A stretch of 64,000 nucleotides of DNA from assembly GCA_963733505.1 (NCBI GenBank), contig CAVTDW010000004.1, positions 248,001 through 312,000 on the forward strand, in the 5' to 3' direction. Shown here one piece after another: positions 1 to 8,831 of the stretch. Position 1 is the stretch's first letter. Each line of letters opens with the position of its first letter. The translations under genes were made by a program, and so were the position numbers. This DNA comes from JALYXV01 sp963733505 (GTDB lineage Bacteria; Actinomycetota; Acidimicrobiia; Acidimicrobiales; Palsa-688). Below the pieces are notes generated by a model. That model had not been told where the DNA came from and ran no database searches. It worked only from the letters and a program-made list of their open reading frames with translations.

Positions 1-111
1 CTCGTTGAGGCTCCTGCGCCCACTTGCCTGCGCCGACCCGTAGCCAATCATCGAGGTCGCGACACCGAGCAGGCAGTTTTCGATCCTGACCAGGCGCAGG
101 AGGGCCGGCAT
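1..111 (-). CDS. UbiA-like prenyltransferase, N-terminal 37 residues (runs off the left edge)
   Basis: Reading leftward from an ATG at 109-111 gives an open 37-codon N-terminus containing LLRLVRIENCLLG. This resembles the first helix of UbiA-type membrane prenyltransferases, which transfer an isoprenoid chain to an aromatic or glycerol-phosphate acceptor. The frame is still open at base 1. It lies 26 bp after the stop of the oxygenase gene on the same strand, so the two may be co-transcribed. No strong ribosome site is visible. The family call rests on a short segment without catalytic motifs and is tentative. Confidence 0.4.
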   Translation of the reverse strand, partial: MPALLRLVRIENCLLGVATSMIGYGSAQASGRRSLNE

Positions 112-137
112 GTGGCGCTCGCCCGAATCCCGGCCGG

Positions 138-1319
138 TCAACGCTGCGCCGGCGTGTTGGTGGCCGAGATCTTCCATTGCGTCGCCAGGTGGGTCGGAAT
201 GCTGAACGATGCCCTGCTTCCTGAGCGACCCGATTCGAGGAACGCCTTGAACGTCATGCGTCCGATCCGTCGCGACGCCATCCGCAGCAACCGGTCGTGC
301 TGTTCGACCAGGGCGACGACACGCATGGCGCGGCCCGCTCCGGCAAGGGTCGCACCCAGGACGCCTCGAGCCCTGAGTCCGAGGACATCGGCCACGTCGT
401 CGCCTGCGAAATAGCGGATCTGGGCGGGAGGTAGGGCATGCAGGCCCCGAGGCATGCGCCTTTGGAGTAGCCGGACAAGCGCCGAGGTCATCTCCACGCC
501 CTCGTCGGTGGCCGCGAACTGGCGCCGCGTGATTGCGCGCCACAGGTGCGACGCGCTGTTCAAGTCGACCGGCAGGGCCTCGGGATCGATCCCGAGGAAG
601 TACCCGGCCACATTCCAGGTGTGCAGGTAACACGACGCGTCGCGGTCGGAAATCCGTACCCCGGCCCGCTCGAGCGCCTGGAACACCACCCAGGTGAAAC
701 TCATCAACGTCGCCAGCAGGTCCTCCTGGTTGATCGGCACCCCCCAGTCGGCGCACCAGTGCGGACCGATTACCGAGGGGTCGCACGTCTGAGCGACCGA
801 TGGATCGTGCAGGATCAGATAACGCACGGCAGCATGCATGAGCCGAACCCGGCGAGCGGCCTCGTAGCCGGCGGCGCCGACGACGAGGCCACCAGGCGAC
901 ATGACGTTGACGATCAGCTGCGCGGTCTCATGGATACGGCGCCCGGTATCGGTCGCCAGCCGAGCCGTCAGATGGAGAACTCTGACCCCGCGGCCGACGG
1001 CGTACATCGACGGCAGCGACGCGTAGTAGTGAACCAGGCTGATGAGCAGGCCCCATTCCATGAATACGTCCTCGCCTGCTTGGATCTGGGCCACGTCCGC
1101 CCATGGAGGAAGTGCTGGCGTGTCATGGAGGTAGTCGTCGACCGCTTTCGACCGGTCTTCGGTCGCCATCCGCTCGTGGCGCACGATGTGACCGATAAGG
1201 CCCTTGGGGTGCATCGACGTCCGTTCGGCGAAGTAGGCCGCGACGACGGCGTCAGCTACCGGATCACCGGCGCGGCGAAGCCCGTCCAGCCGGTCGTCGC
1301 TCCATAGCTGGCCGCCCAT
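138..1319 (-). CDS. MpaB/Lcp-type oxygenase (DUF2236 family)
   Basis: The 393-residue product has the family pattern of MpaB/rubber-oxygenase proteins (haem oxygenases that cleave prenyl or polyisoprene chains): an HYYASLPSMYAVGRG segment, an arginine/histidine-rich helix (RRIHETAQLIVNVMSPGG), then WGVPINQEDLLATLMSF and YLHTWNVAGYFLGI. No signal peptide is visible. The open frame extends to 1664, but the ATG at 1319 follows a GAGGGCGGG ribosome site and upstream residues look like noise from the overlapping SnoaL gene. It sits 49 bp downstream of the SnoaL-like gene and 26 bp upstream of a UbiA-like gene; the three could form an isoprenoid-related operon. The substrate cannot be told. Confidence 0.82.
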   Translation of the reverse strand: MGGQLWSDDRLDGLRRAGDPVADAVVAAYFAERTSMHPKGLIGHIVRHERMATEDRSKAVDDYLHDTPALPPWADVAQIQAGEDVFMEWGLLISLVHYYASLPSMYAVGRGVRVLHLTARLATDTGRRIHETAQLIVNVMSPGGLVVGAAGYEAARRVRLMHAAVRYLILHDPSVAQTCDPSVIGPHWCADWGVPINQEDLLATLMSFTWVVFQALERAGVRISDRDASCYLHTWNVAGYFLGIDPEALPVDLNSASHLWRAITRRQFAATDEGVEMTSALVRLLQRRMPRGLHALPPAQIRYFAGDDVADVLGLRARGVLGATLAGAGRAMRVVALVEQHDRLLRMASRRIGRMTFKAFLESGRSGSRASFSIPTHLATQWKISATNTPAQR

Positions 1320-1368
1320 TCCCGCCCTCGCAATCGTGGCCGACGCTGCCGGGCGAAAGTGTAGGTGG

Positions 1369-1782
1369 CTACACCAGCTGCCGGCGCAGACCGTCCAGAT
1401 CGCCCAGCACCCACGCCTCGGCGATCTGTGAGCCCCTGAGAGTAAGGAATGCCGCCACGTCGTAGCGAAACCGGCGGCCCGACGCCGGGATTCCAAGGAG
1501 CACTCCGTCGTGGCGCCCAGTGCAGACGACATGGGCCGCGGCCCGATCGTCCTCGCACACGAGATCGACGATCTGGTTACGGAAATCAGGGGCCGCGGCG
1601 CGCACCAGGTCGCGGTACGACCGCCAGCCGTCTCGGCCCACGGTTCGGGTCCCGAGCGAACCACGGAAGACGAAGTCCTCGGTTAGGACGTTGTCCACCG
1701 CGCCGTCGTCCCAGGCATTCCAAAGCTCGTGGTAGAAGCGCTCCACGAGCGCCCGATTATTGGTGGGGATGATCTCGTTCAT
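1369..1782 (-). CDS. SnoaL-like polyketide cyclase/ester cyclase family protein
   Basis: A 137-residue alpha+beta-barrel protein of the SnoaL/NTF2-like group. Visible family features are the N-terminal helix RALVERFYHELWNAWDD, the ENF/DNVLTEDFVFRGSLG-type strand, and a central arm with ADDF-like hydrophobic spacing ending in EAWVLGDLDGLRRQL. Such proteins bind hydrophobic small molecules and some catalyse aldol cyclisation. Two ATGs are possible (1788 and 1782); GGAGG lies 8 bases before the inner one, which I chose. It is the first gene of a leftward unit and its start is only 17 bp from the divergent DinB gene, so the promoters must overlap. Confidence 0.8.
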   Translation of the reverse strand: MNEIIPTNNRALVERFYHELWNAWDDGAVDNVLTEDFVFRGSLGTRTVGRDGWRSYRDLVRAAAPDFRNQIVDLVCEDDRAAAHVVCTGRHDGVLLGIPASGRRFRYDVAAFLTLRGSQIAEAWVLGDLDGLRRQLV

Positions 1783-1799
1783 CGGCATATCCTCCGAGG

Positions 1800-2345
1800 G
1801 TGCCGATCGAGGCGGACACCAAGGATTGGACGTGGGTGCTCCAACGGCGCTGCCCCCAGTGCGGCTTCGAAGCCTCGTCGCTGCTTCGGGAAGAGATCGC
1901 CCCCCGCATCAGCGCCACGGCCGAGGCATGGGTGGCGGTCCTGGCCGAGCCTGAAGACCTGCTGAGGCGCCGGACCAGCGACGACCGGTGGTCGCCCCTC
2001 GAGTACGGCTGCCACGTTCGAGACGTCTTCCGGGTGTACGAGGACCGCCTCCAACTCATGCTGACGAGGGATAACCCGGCCTACCCGAACTGGGACCAGG
2101 ATCGGACCGCGGTCGACGACCGCTACAACGAGCAGGATCCGGTGGCCGTCGCCGCCCAACTCAGGACTGCCGCGGCAGCACTGGCCGCCACCTTCGACGT
2201 CGTCGAGGGCACGACCTGGCAACGCCGAGGGTCGCGAAGCGACGGCGCCGAGTTCACCGTCGAGACCTTCGGTCGGTACATGATCCACGATCCAATCCAC
2301 CACCTCCATGATGTGACCGAGGACATCGCAACGCTCCGGCCTTAG
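1800..2345 (+). CDS. DinB-superfamily protein
   Basis: The 181-residue product shows the DinB four-helix-bundle pattern: WSPLEYGCHVRDVF carries the first conserved histidine and the C-terminal FGRYMIHDPIHHLHDV carries the paired histidines that hold a divalent metal. DinB-like proteins include thiol-dependent S-transferases such as mycothiol S-transferases; the exact reaction is unknown here. The N-terminus DTKDWTWVLQRRCPQCGF is a recurrent actinobacterial variant and supports the GTG start at 1800, although a GAGG abuts the start with no usable spacing, so the message may be leaderless. Its stop overlaps the end of the convergent zinc-ribbon gene by 4 bp. Confidence 0.8.
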   Translation: MPIEADTKDWTWVLQRRCPQCGFEASSLLREEIAPRISATAEAWVAVLAEPEDLLRRRTSDDRWSPLEYGCHVRDVFRVYEDRLQLMLTRDNPAYPNWDQDRTAVDDRYNEQDPVAVAAQLRTAAAALAATFDVVEGTTWQRRGSRSDGAEFTVETFGRYMIHDPIHHLHDVTEDIATLRP

Positions 2346-2512
2346 GTCGCGAGGTCGTCCTCGGCCACTTCGAGGTACCACATGTCGGCACAATCCGAGC
2401 AGCGGAAGGTGACGATGTCGCCGACCTGCCAACCGAACTCGGGCCGTTCGAAGGGCTGGCGGTGGCACGTTCCCCCACAGTCCACGCAGACGATGGTGTC
2501 GGCGACGGCCAC
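2342..2512 (-). CDS. Small zinc-ribbon protein
   Basis: A 56-residue product starting with GTG at 2512, two bases after the stop of the DUF971 gene, so translation is probably coupled. It carries two Cys-x2-Cys pairs, CVDC near residue 8 and CSDC near residue 43, as expected for a rubredoxin/zinc-ribbon knuckle. The stretch between them reads as a small beta domain (FGWQVGDIVTFRC). Function is unknown; pairing with DUF971 suggests a shared metal or iron-sulfur role. It is too short and too cysteine-ordered to be a chance frame. Confidence 0.6.
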   Translation of the reverse strand: MAVADTIVCVDCGGTCHRQPFERPEFGWQVGDIVTFRCSDCADMWYLEVAEDDLAT

Positions 2513-2514
2513 GG

Positions 2515-2856
2515 CTACCCGCCCGAGGCTGGGATCGCGTGGCGCAGAACCTCCCAGCCGTAGATGCCCGTGTTGTGACCGTCGTTCCAGTCGAAGGCGA
2601 TACCAAAGGCCCCGACCAATCGGGCGTCGAGGATCCGCAGGGGCTCCGGCGAGCCCGGTCGGGGCCAGACGGCCTGCCCGGCCCGGCGCAGCTCGTGGCA
2701 CCCGGCGCATGGACAGTTCACCCGGAGTTCGACCAGTCGGAGCGCGACAACGTGTCCGTCGGCCCAGGTGAGGGTCATCCCGACCGCTCGATCCACGTCG
2801 ATGGTGGATGGCTCGACCGCACGAACGCTTGCCGGTTGCCCCGCCGAGTCGGTCAC
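2515..2856 (-). CDS. DUF971 (gamma-butyrobetaine-hydroxylase-like N-terminal) protein
   Basis: A 113-residue protein matching DUF971: MTLTWADGHVVALRLVELR, then the zinc-binding CPCAGCHE motif, and the closing FDWNDGHNTGIYGWEVLR. The domain occurs alone in many bacteria and at the N-terminus of gamma-butyrobetaine hydroxylases, and is linked to iron-sulfur metabolism. The GTG at 2856 gives the usual family length; an ATG at 2778 would cut into the domain. It is followed after 2 bp by the small zinc-ribbon gene. A divergent cold-shock gene begins 130 bp upstream. Confidence 0.76.
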   Translation of the reverse strand: MTDSAGQPASVRAVEPSTIDVDRAVGMTLTWADGHVVALRLVELRVNCPCAGCHELRRAGQAVWPRPGSPEPLRILDARLVGAFGIAFDWNDGHNTGIYGWEVLRHAIPASGG

Positions 2857-2986
2857 GCTGATGAGCGTAGGGCCCCAAAACGGCGCATCCGCGGGGATGA
2901 GAGAGCCCCGGGCGCCGCGAACCAGTAGCGTGGAACCATCGGGCGGGTCACAAGGACCTGCTCGGATGCTGAGAAGAGACCAAAAA

Positions 2987-3187
2987 GTGACTACCGGAAC
3001 CGTAAAGTTCTTCAATTCTGAGAAGGGCTACGGCTTCATTTCTCGCGAGCAGGGGGACGATGTCTTCGTCCACTACTCGAACATTCAGGGTGGGGGCTAC
3101 CGCTCCCTCGAAGAGGGCCAGCGCGTCGAGTTCGACGTCGCCCCCGGAAAGAAGGGCGAGGAAGCGCAGAACGTCCGCGCTATCTAA
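2987..3187 (+). CDS. cspA: Cold-shock domain protein
   Basis: A 66-residue CspA-type OB-fold protein that binds single-stranded RNA/DNA in the cytoplasm. RNP1 is seen as KGYGFISRE and RNP2 as DVFVHYSNI, followed by EEGQRVEFDVAPGKKG. The GTG at 2987 gives the canonical length and is preceded by a GAGAAGAG ribosome site; the in-frame ATG at 2966 would add seven unusual residues. It is monocistronic, followed 13 bp later by a strong hairpin. Upstream of it lies the divergent DUF971 gene. Confidence 0.92.
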   Translation: MTTGTVKFFNSEKGYGFISREQGDDVFVHYSNIQGGGYRSLEEGQRVEFDVAPGKKGEEAQNVRAI

Positions 3188-3200
3188 GCATTGAGTCCCG

Positions 3201-3237
3201 GCGAACGAACCGCTGGCTGTGCCGGCGGCTCGTTCGC
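3201..3237 (+). terminator. Hairpin after the cold-shock gene
   Basis: Inverted repeat with 13-bp arms (3201-3213 and 3225-3237, one mismatch) and an 11-base loop, 13 bp after the cspA stop. There is no long T-run, as is common for actinobacterial terminators. The reading as a terminator is inferred from position and symmetry. Confidence 0.55.
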
Positions 3238-3578
3238 GTAGGGTCGACCACTTCTGACGTTCACCCGTTCGAACTCGGCGGAATGTCAGGCTGGATAAGC
3301 GACATGCCTGCAAGTTTCGTCCTGGCACGGGCCCACGTCTGGCGCTCGCGGCCGACGGCGCGTGCGAGGCCGCGCCCGTTCGCGGATTTTTTCCAGAAGG
3401 CCATGTAGCGCGGCATCGATGGCCTGCGAGCGGGGGCACCGTCGGGCGGTTTTCCCTCGACAAACCCACAGCTAGACGTGGGAACCCTCGCAGGAAAACA
3501 CCCGGCCCGGCCCGACGGACCCGATTTCGTGACAGCCGCCCGGGCAACGAGGTCTCTCGGTCGTTCAGTGGACGTACC
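3238..3578. other. Intergenic stretch, no gene seen
   Basis: No frame here reads like protein; the long minus-strand frame across it is a GC-rich artefact. It separates the cold-shock gene from the convergent PLP decarboxylase gene. Confidence 0.5.
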
Positions 3579-4964
3579 TCATGTCTTTGACATGGCCGTC
3601 ACGATCGCGGCGACGGAGCGGTCGACATCGGCTTCGGTCGTGCGCCAGTTGGACACCGCGATGCGCATCAAGCGCCTGCCGTGCCACGTGGTCGCACCCA
3701 TCCAACACTCGCCCGAGCGCTGCACCGCATCGACCACTCGGTCGGTCTCGTGGTCGCTACCGAAGCCCACGAGGACCTGGTTGAGCACCACGTCGTTGTC
3801 GACGTGGGCGCCATCGACCTCCGACAACTGGTCCGCGAAGCGCCGGGCCAGGGCGCAGCAGCGATCGACGAGTTCCGCGACGCCGGTACGGCCCAACTGG
3901 CGAAGGGCAGCCCAAGTGGCGAACCCACGGGCCCGCCGGGACGACTCGAGGACATAGTCGGCGGGAGATCGAAGGTCGCCGCCTTGGCCGTGCCCCGTGA
4001 GATAGGCCGCGGTAAACGACATGGCGTTGGCGTGGGCCTGCGGATGGGCGCAGAACACGTAACCGCTGTCGTAGGGGACGTTGAGCCACTTGTGACCGTC
4101 GGTCGCCCAGGAGTCCGCGCCGGCGATTCCCGCAACGAGGTGGCGCTTGGCGGGGCTGGCGGCCGCCCACAGCCCGAAGGCCCCGTCGATGTGCACCCAC
4201 GCCCCATGCTCGTGGGCGATGGCCGACGCGGCGGCGAAGTCGTCGAAGGCACCACTGTTGACGTTGCCCGCTTGGAGGCACACGATCGTCGGGCCGGCAG
4301 GCCGTTGGGCCAGGACGCGGCTGAGATCGGCGACGTCGATCGCCCCTTGGTCGTCGGTGGAGACCGGTTCCACTACGCCCGCGCCGAGCCCGAGGAGGCG
4401 CAACGACCGATCGATGGTGGCGTGGCGCTCGCCGTTGGCCACCACCCGGACGGTCGGACCGCCGAGAAGTCCCCGCAGTTCGACGTCCCAACCGGCCTCG
4501 GCGAGCACCTGGTGGCGGGCCGCCGCCAGCGCAACGGTGTTGGCCGCCTGACCGCCGGTGACGAAACCGAACGACGCCGCGCCGGGCAGGCCCAGCAGTT
4601 CCTTCAGCCACCCACCGGTTACGTCTTCGACCAGCGCCGCCGCGGGGGACGTGACGGCGTTGAATGCCGGTTGGTCCCAGCCAGTAGTCAGTATGTCGGC
4701 TGCGCTGGCAGCGTCGAGGGTGCCCCCGACGACGAAGCCGAAGTAGCGAGGGCCGGTGGTTGCAACCAGGCCCGGTTCGACGATGTCCACCAACTGGTCG
4801 ACCACGTCCGACGCCGGCGTGGGCCCGTCGGGCAATGCGCCGAGCGCCATCCGCATCGCCTCGAGGTCAAGCGAAGGGGGGAACACCGGTTGCTCAGCGG
4901 TCCGCGCGCGATGGTCGGCGGCCCGGGAGGCGGCGTGAGTAAGCAGATCTCGCAAGTCGGTCAC
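3579..4964 (-). CDS. Pyridoxal-dependent amino-acid decarboxylase (group II)
   Basis: A 461-residue aromatic-L-amino-acid/glutamate-type decarboxylase that removes CO2 from an amino acid through a PLP Schiff base. The PLP lysine is K292 in DGHKWLNVPYDSG; the cofactor aspartate is D260 in WVHIDGAFG; GFVTGGQAAN and ANGERHATIDRS contribute to phosphate and ring binding. Length is normal for the family. Start is GTG at 4964. It is divergent from the DeoR regulator with 73 bp between starts, so that regulator may control it. The substrate cannot be deduced; proteins of this subgroup are often labelled only as aminotransferase class V-like or decarboxylase. Confidence 0.86.
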   Translation of the reverse strand: MTDLRDLLTHAASRAADHRARTAEQPVFPPSLDLEAMRMALGALPDGPTPASDVVDQLVDIVEPGLVATTGPRYFGFVVGGTLDAASAADILTTGWDQPAFNAVTSPAAALVEDVTGGWLKELLGLPGAASFGFVTGGQAANTVALAAARHQVLAEAGWDVELRGLLGGPTVRVVANGERHATIDRSLRLLGLGAGVVEPVSTDDQGAIDVADLSRVLAQRPAGPTIVCLQAGNVNSGAFDDFAAASAIAHEHGAWVHIDGAFGLWAAASPAKRHLVAGIAGADSWATDGHKWLNVPYDSGYVFCAHPQAHANAMSFTAAYLTGHGQGGDLRSPADYVLESSRRARGFATWAALRQLGRTGVAELVDRCCALARRFADQLSEVDGAHVDNDVVLNQVLVGFGSDHETDRVVDAVQRSGECWMGATTWHGRRLMRIAVSNWRTTEADVDRSVAAIVTAMSKT

Positions 4965-5037
4965 CGCCCCATTTTCCCCGCCAGTCCTTCAGACTTTCTC
5001 GACTTCCGAATGAAACTATTGGATGTACGATCGCGGT

Positions 5038-5796
5038 ATGGCTGGCAGCGCCCGGCGAGACGGCATCGTGGAGCGCCTCCGGCGTGACGGGCGAGTTGAC
5101 GTGGGCGCGCTGGCCGCCGAGTTCGCCACCTCGGAGGTAACGGTCCGTCGTGATCTCGACGTGCTCGCCGACAGCGGCGTGTTGCGCCGCGTCCGCGGTG
5201 GTGCGATCAGCCTGCTCATGCGGGGCGAGGAACTCCCCTTTGCCATGCGCCAGGTGGAGTCGGCCGGCGTCAAGGAACGCATCGGGGCCATGGCGGCGGC
5301 GCTGCTGCGCGACGGCGAGGCGGTCGTCGTGGACAGCGGGACCAGCGGCTTGGCGGTCGCACGGGCGCTGGCCGGGCGGCGGCTCACGGTGATGCCGCTG
5401 TCCTTGCATGGCGCGCTGGCGTTGTCGGCGAGCCCGTCGATCCGACTGATGCTCCCGGGGGGGACCGCCCGCTTCGGCGAGGGTTCACTGGTGGGGCCGA
5501 TGGCCGAGGCCAGCCTGGCGGCCTTGCGGTTCGACACCGCGTTCCTGACCTGCTGCGGGCTGTCGCTGGACCACGGGGTGACCGCCCATGACGTACAGGA
5601 CGCGGCAGTGAAGCGGGCCGCCCGCGCCGCCGCCAGCCGGGTCGTGCTGGTGGCCGAAGGCGCCAAGTTCGCCCGCACGGCGCTGGCGGTGGTCTGCCCC
5701 GCACGCGACGTCGACATCGTCGTGACCGACCAGGCCGCGCCCGACGAGGCGGTGGGCCGGCTGCGCGCCGCGGGCGTGGAGGTGCTCCGTGCCTGA
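5038..5796 (+). CDS. DeoR-family transcriptional regulator
   Basis: A 252-residue DeoR/GlpR-type repressor. The N-terminal winged helix-turn-helix reads RDGIVERLRRDGRVDVGALA then SEVTVRRDLDVLADSGVLRRVRGGA. The C-terminal DeoRC sugar-phosphate sensor follows with KERIGAMAAALLRDGEAVVVDSGTS and VVLVAEGAKF. I chose the ATG at 5038; an ATG five codons upstream is also in frame. The downstream MFS gene overlaps its end by 8 bp, so the pair is one operon, and the divergent decarboxylase gene shares the upstream region. The effector is unknown, but the fold implies a phosphorylated sugar or similar metabolite. Confidence 0.86.
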   Translation: MAGSARRDGIVERLRRDGRVDVGALAAEFATSEVTVRRDLDVLADSGVLRRVRGGAISLLMRGEELPFAMRQVESAGVKERIGAMAAALLRDGEAVVVDSGTSGLAVARALAGRRLTVMPLSLHGALALSASPSIRLMLPGGTARFGEGSLVGPMAEASLAALRFDTAFLTCCGLSLDHGVTAHDVQDAAVKRAARAAASRVVLVAEGAKFARTALAVVCPARDVDIVVTDQAAPDEAVGRLRAAGVEVLRA

Positions 5797-7018
5797 GGGG
5801 GCTGCCATCGACACGCCTGCTGGCGCGATCCGGGCGGCGGGAGCGCCTCCTGGCACCCGGGCGGCGGTACTCGTGGTGTTCTTCGGCCACGCGTTCTTGT
5901 TTGCGTCGTGGACCGCGCACATCCCCCAGGTGAAGTCCCATCTCGGGCTCACCGACGCCCGCTTGGGCCTGGCCCTGTTCGGCGCGCCCATCGGGTCAAT
6001 GGTGGCGATGCTGCTCACCGGGCGGCTCCTGGTCCGATTCGGGAGCCGGCCGATGGTGCAGGCCACGCTCCTCGGGTACTGCCTCACCGGAGTGGGGGTG
6101 GGACTGGCGACGACGCAGATCGAACTGTTTGGCGCCCTGGCCGTATGGGGCGTGTTCCTGGGCGCGCTCGACGTCTCGATGAACACTCAGGCGATCGTCG
6201 TCGAGCGCGCCCTCGGCCGACCGGTCATGTCGGGTTTCCACGGCGCCTGGAGTACCGGCGGCTTCGCCGGGGCCGGCCTCGGAGCCCTCGCGGTGGCCCA
6301 GGGTCTGTCGCTCAGCGGCCAGCTTGTCATTCTCGGCCTGGTCGCGGCGCTGGTGGCGGGCGGGGCCTCGACCCGGATGCTGCCGGACCCGCCGCCGACG
6401 GCGCCGCTGCTCGAAGCGCCCGACCGGCGTCGGCCGTTCGGCGTCCTGCGCAACCCGGTCGTTCTTGCCCTGGGCGCGGTGGCGCTGGCGTGCATGCTCT
6501 GCGAAGGGGCGGCCGCCGATTGGTCTGCGGTCTACCTCCACGATTCCCTGCGCACGACCCCGGCGGTGGCGGGCCTCGGGTACGCGGCGTTTTCGGCCGC
6601 GATGGTGGCCTTGCGCCTGACGGGTGATCGACTGCTGGCGCGGGTCGCGAGGCGAACGCTCCTCCCGGCCCTGGCCGCGGCTGCCACGGTCGGTTTCGCC
6701 GCCGCACTCGCGGTCCGCACGCCGTTGGCCGGCCTCCTCGGCTTCGCCTGCCTGGGCGTCGGAGTCGCCTTGGTCATCCCCTCGGCCATGAGCGCCGCCG
6801 GTCGGCTCGCCGGGGTACACGCCGGGACGGCGGTCGCCGCCGTTTCCGCCATCGGCTGGATCGGCTTCGTCGGCGGACCGCCCTTGATCGGGCGGCTGGC
6901 CCAGGCGACCTCCCTTCCCGCCACGCTGGCGTTGCTGCCGGTGCTGACCGCCGTTATTGCAGTCGCCACACGCACCACGAAAGCGTTCGGCAGTAAGGAA
7001 GCGGCCGCGAAGCCATAG
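5789..7018 (+). CDS. MFS transporter (YbjJ-like)
   Basis: A 409-residue major facilitator with about 12 hydrophobic segments. The N-terminal half has FFGHAFLFASWTAHIPQVK followed by the inter-helix-2/3 motif GRLLVRFGSRPM, and GFHGAWSTGGFAGAGLG, a combination typical of the YbjJ-type subfamily. The GTG at 5789 lies inside the DeoR gene, giving an 8-bp overlap. DeoR-type control suggests the substrate is a sugar derivative or a product of the neighbouring decarboxylase; that is inference. No following gene is coupled to it. Confidence 0.9.
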   Translation: MPEGAAIDTPAGAIRAAGAPPGTRAAVLVVFFGHAFLFASWTAHIPQVKSHLGLTDARLGLALFGAPIGSMVAMLLTGRLLVRFGSRPMVQATLLGYCLTGVGVGLATTQIELFGALAVWGVFLGALDVSMNTQAIVVERALGRPVMSGFHGAWSTGGFAGAGLGALAVAQGLSLSGQLVILGLVAALVAGGASTRMLPDPPPTAPLLEAPDRRRPFGVLRNPVVLALGAVALACMLCEGAAADWSAVYLHDSLRTTPAVAGLGYAAFSAAMVALRLTGDRLLARVARRTLLPALAAAATVGFAAALAVRTPLAGLLGFACLGVGVALVIPSAMSAAGRLAGVHAGTAVAAVSAIGWIGFVGGPPLIGRLAQATSLPATLALLPVLTAVIAVATRTTKAFGSKEAAAKP

Positions 7019-7248
7019 GTGCGCGGTGACGGCTTCCGCGCTTACCGACATCGGCGAGCGCGTTTGCCTCATAGCGGGCCAACGCCTCTTGGGTCTTGGG
7101 GCACGTGCCGATGAAGCAGCGTGTCGACCGCGCCCGACCTGCGTTTCCCGGAACTGCCGGTCGACCGCTCGGCGCGCCGCGGCTGCTCGCCGAGCGCCGA
7201 TGTTGGGGGACGCGCTACGAGAGGTGCCCTCGGGTCCGTCGTGCTGCG

Positions 7249-8761
7249 ATGACTCCGAGGTCCCGTCGACTGCGATTCAGCGGCGTCGCGATCTCGTGGT
7301 TCCTGGTCATGGCACAGGGCGGCACCGCCCTTGCGGCGCCGATGGGCGCCACCGCCCCAGCCCTTGGTTCCCCCCACCGGGTCTCGATCAATCCCGGGGG
7401 TCCGGGGGGTCCCGGTACCACCGGAAGTCCGTCCACGACGGTGCCGGTCGGAGTGGCTGCTACGACTACCACGACCGCCTCCTCGACAGGCGGGTCGACA
7501 CAGGGATCGACCACCACCTCAGCGGCACCCCCGGCTGCCTCGACGACAACGACGATCATTCGTGTCCCCCTAGCGCCCGCGCCCCCGCCGGTGCTGCCGC
7601 CGGTGCTGCCCACGCAGGCGCTGCCGGCGGCGACGCCCACGCCGACGACGCCCGGTGCTGCCTGGTCCGCCACGATTGCCGCCCCCCCGATGCCGTCGGC
7701 AGCGTGGGTGGCGACGATCCCGGCCCCACCCCCACCGCCGCCCATACCACCGACGGCGTCGCCCCTCGACGTGGCGAACGCCGCCCTACTCGAGGGCCAG
7801 ATCGTGGCGCAGTCAGACGCGCTCGACGTCGTGGCCGAGAAGTACGACCGGGCCAAGGCGGTCCTCGATGCCGCGACCGCCGAGGTCGACCGAGCGCAGG
7901 CAGAACTGGATTCGGCATCCGCGCAAGAACGCGCGGGCGCGTCCGGCGTTGCCAAGGCCACCGGGCGCGCTGCGCCAAGCGGCGGTCGACGCCTATGTGA
8001 CCAGCGGGGCGGCGGCTGCCGGCGCCGTGGGCGGCAACCTGGTCAATGCCTACGAGCAACGCCGAGCCATCGTGCAGACGGCACTCGCTCGTGCCGCGGT
8101 GCGGGTCCAGGAGCTGCGGGCGGCGCAGCGCCAGCGACAGGAGGCGCAGGCAGCGGCTGCCGTGGCGCGCCAAAAGGCAGAATCGGCCCGGGCCGGCGCC
8201 CAGGTCGCGACGGCGAAGGCAAAATCGGCCGCCCAGGCGGCGGCGTTCCAGCAAGCCACCCTGCTGGCCACCCTGTCGCAGGTCAACAGCAACCTGGCGC
8301 AGCTCGTGGCCGTCGCGGACGCAGTTCGGATGCAGGACGCCTACAAGAAGTTCGTGTCCAACAACTCCCTCGACATCCGCGTGGCGGGATTGTTGGCGGC
8401 GCCGATCCAGCAAACTGCCGGGGCCATTCAGGCCGTCCTCACCCGGGTGGGCCTGCCCTATGTCTGGGGCGCGACCGGCCCGGACAGCTTCGACTGCTCG
8501 GGGCTCGTGCAATGGGCCTGGGCGCAGGCCGGAGTACACCTCCCGCGTATCGCGTCGGAGCAGCAGGCCTGGACGACGCCCGTCCCGATCTCGCAGCTGG
8601 CGCCGGGCGATTTGGTGTTCTTCGGCAGCCCGGCCCATCACGTCGGCATGTACATCGGCAACGGCCTGATGATCAACGCGCCCCATTCAGGCGCGTCAGT
8701 GACCGTGGTGCCGATGTGGTGGCACGATCTCGCGGGGTTCGGTCGCATCCACCAGCCGTAA
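7249..8761 (+). CDS. Secreted NlpC/P60 peptidoglycan endopeptidase, frameshifted
   Basis: Two frames join into one protein of about 504 residues: a signal peptide (RRLRFSGVAISWFLVMAQGG then ALAAP), a Thr/Pro-rich wall linker, a coiled-coil segment (NAALLEGQIVAQSDALDVVA), then after about 7,950 in the next frame ALRQAAVDAYVTSGAA, another alanine-rich coiled coil and a C-terminal NlpC/P60 domain. The catalytic cysteine is in DSFDCSGLVQWAW; the histidine is in HHVGMYIGNG. Such enzymes cut D-Glu/DAP links in cell-wall peptides. The span is 3n+1, so one extra base lies within the GCG/GGC-rich stretch near 7,930-7,975. It could be a sequencing indel or a real inactivation; both halves otherwise look under selection. 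Confidence 0.8.
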
Positions 8762-8783
8762 CTCGCCATCGCCATTCCGGTAG

Positions 8784-8803
8784 GTACCCTAGGGGGGTAT
8801 AGT
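8784..8803 (+). promoter_or_regulatory. CsoR-type operator overlapping a -10 box
   Basis: The 15-base near-palindrome TACCCTAGGGGGGTA (8785-8799) has the G-tract form of CsoR-family operators, and TATAGT at 8798-8803 fits a -10 element. It lies 29 bp upstream of the csoR start, so binding would block its own promoter. Confidence 0.68.
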
Positions 8804-8831
8804 GTCTCGACGCTGACCGGAGGGCCACAAG

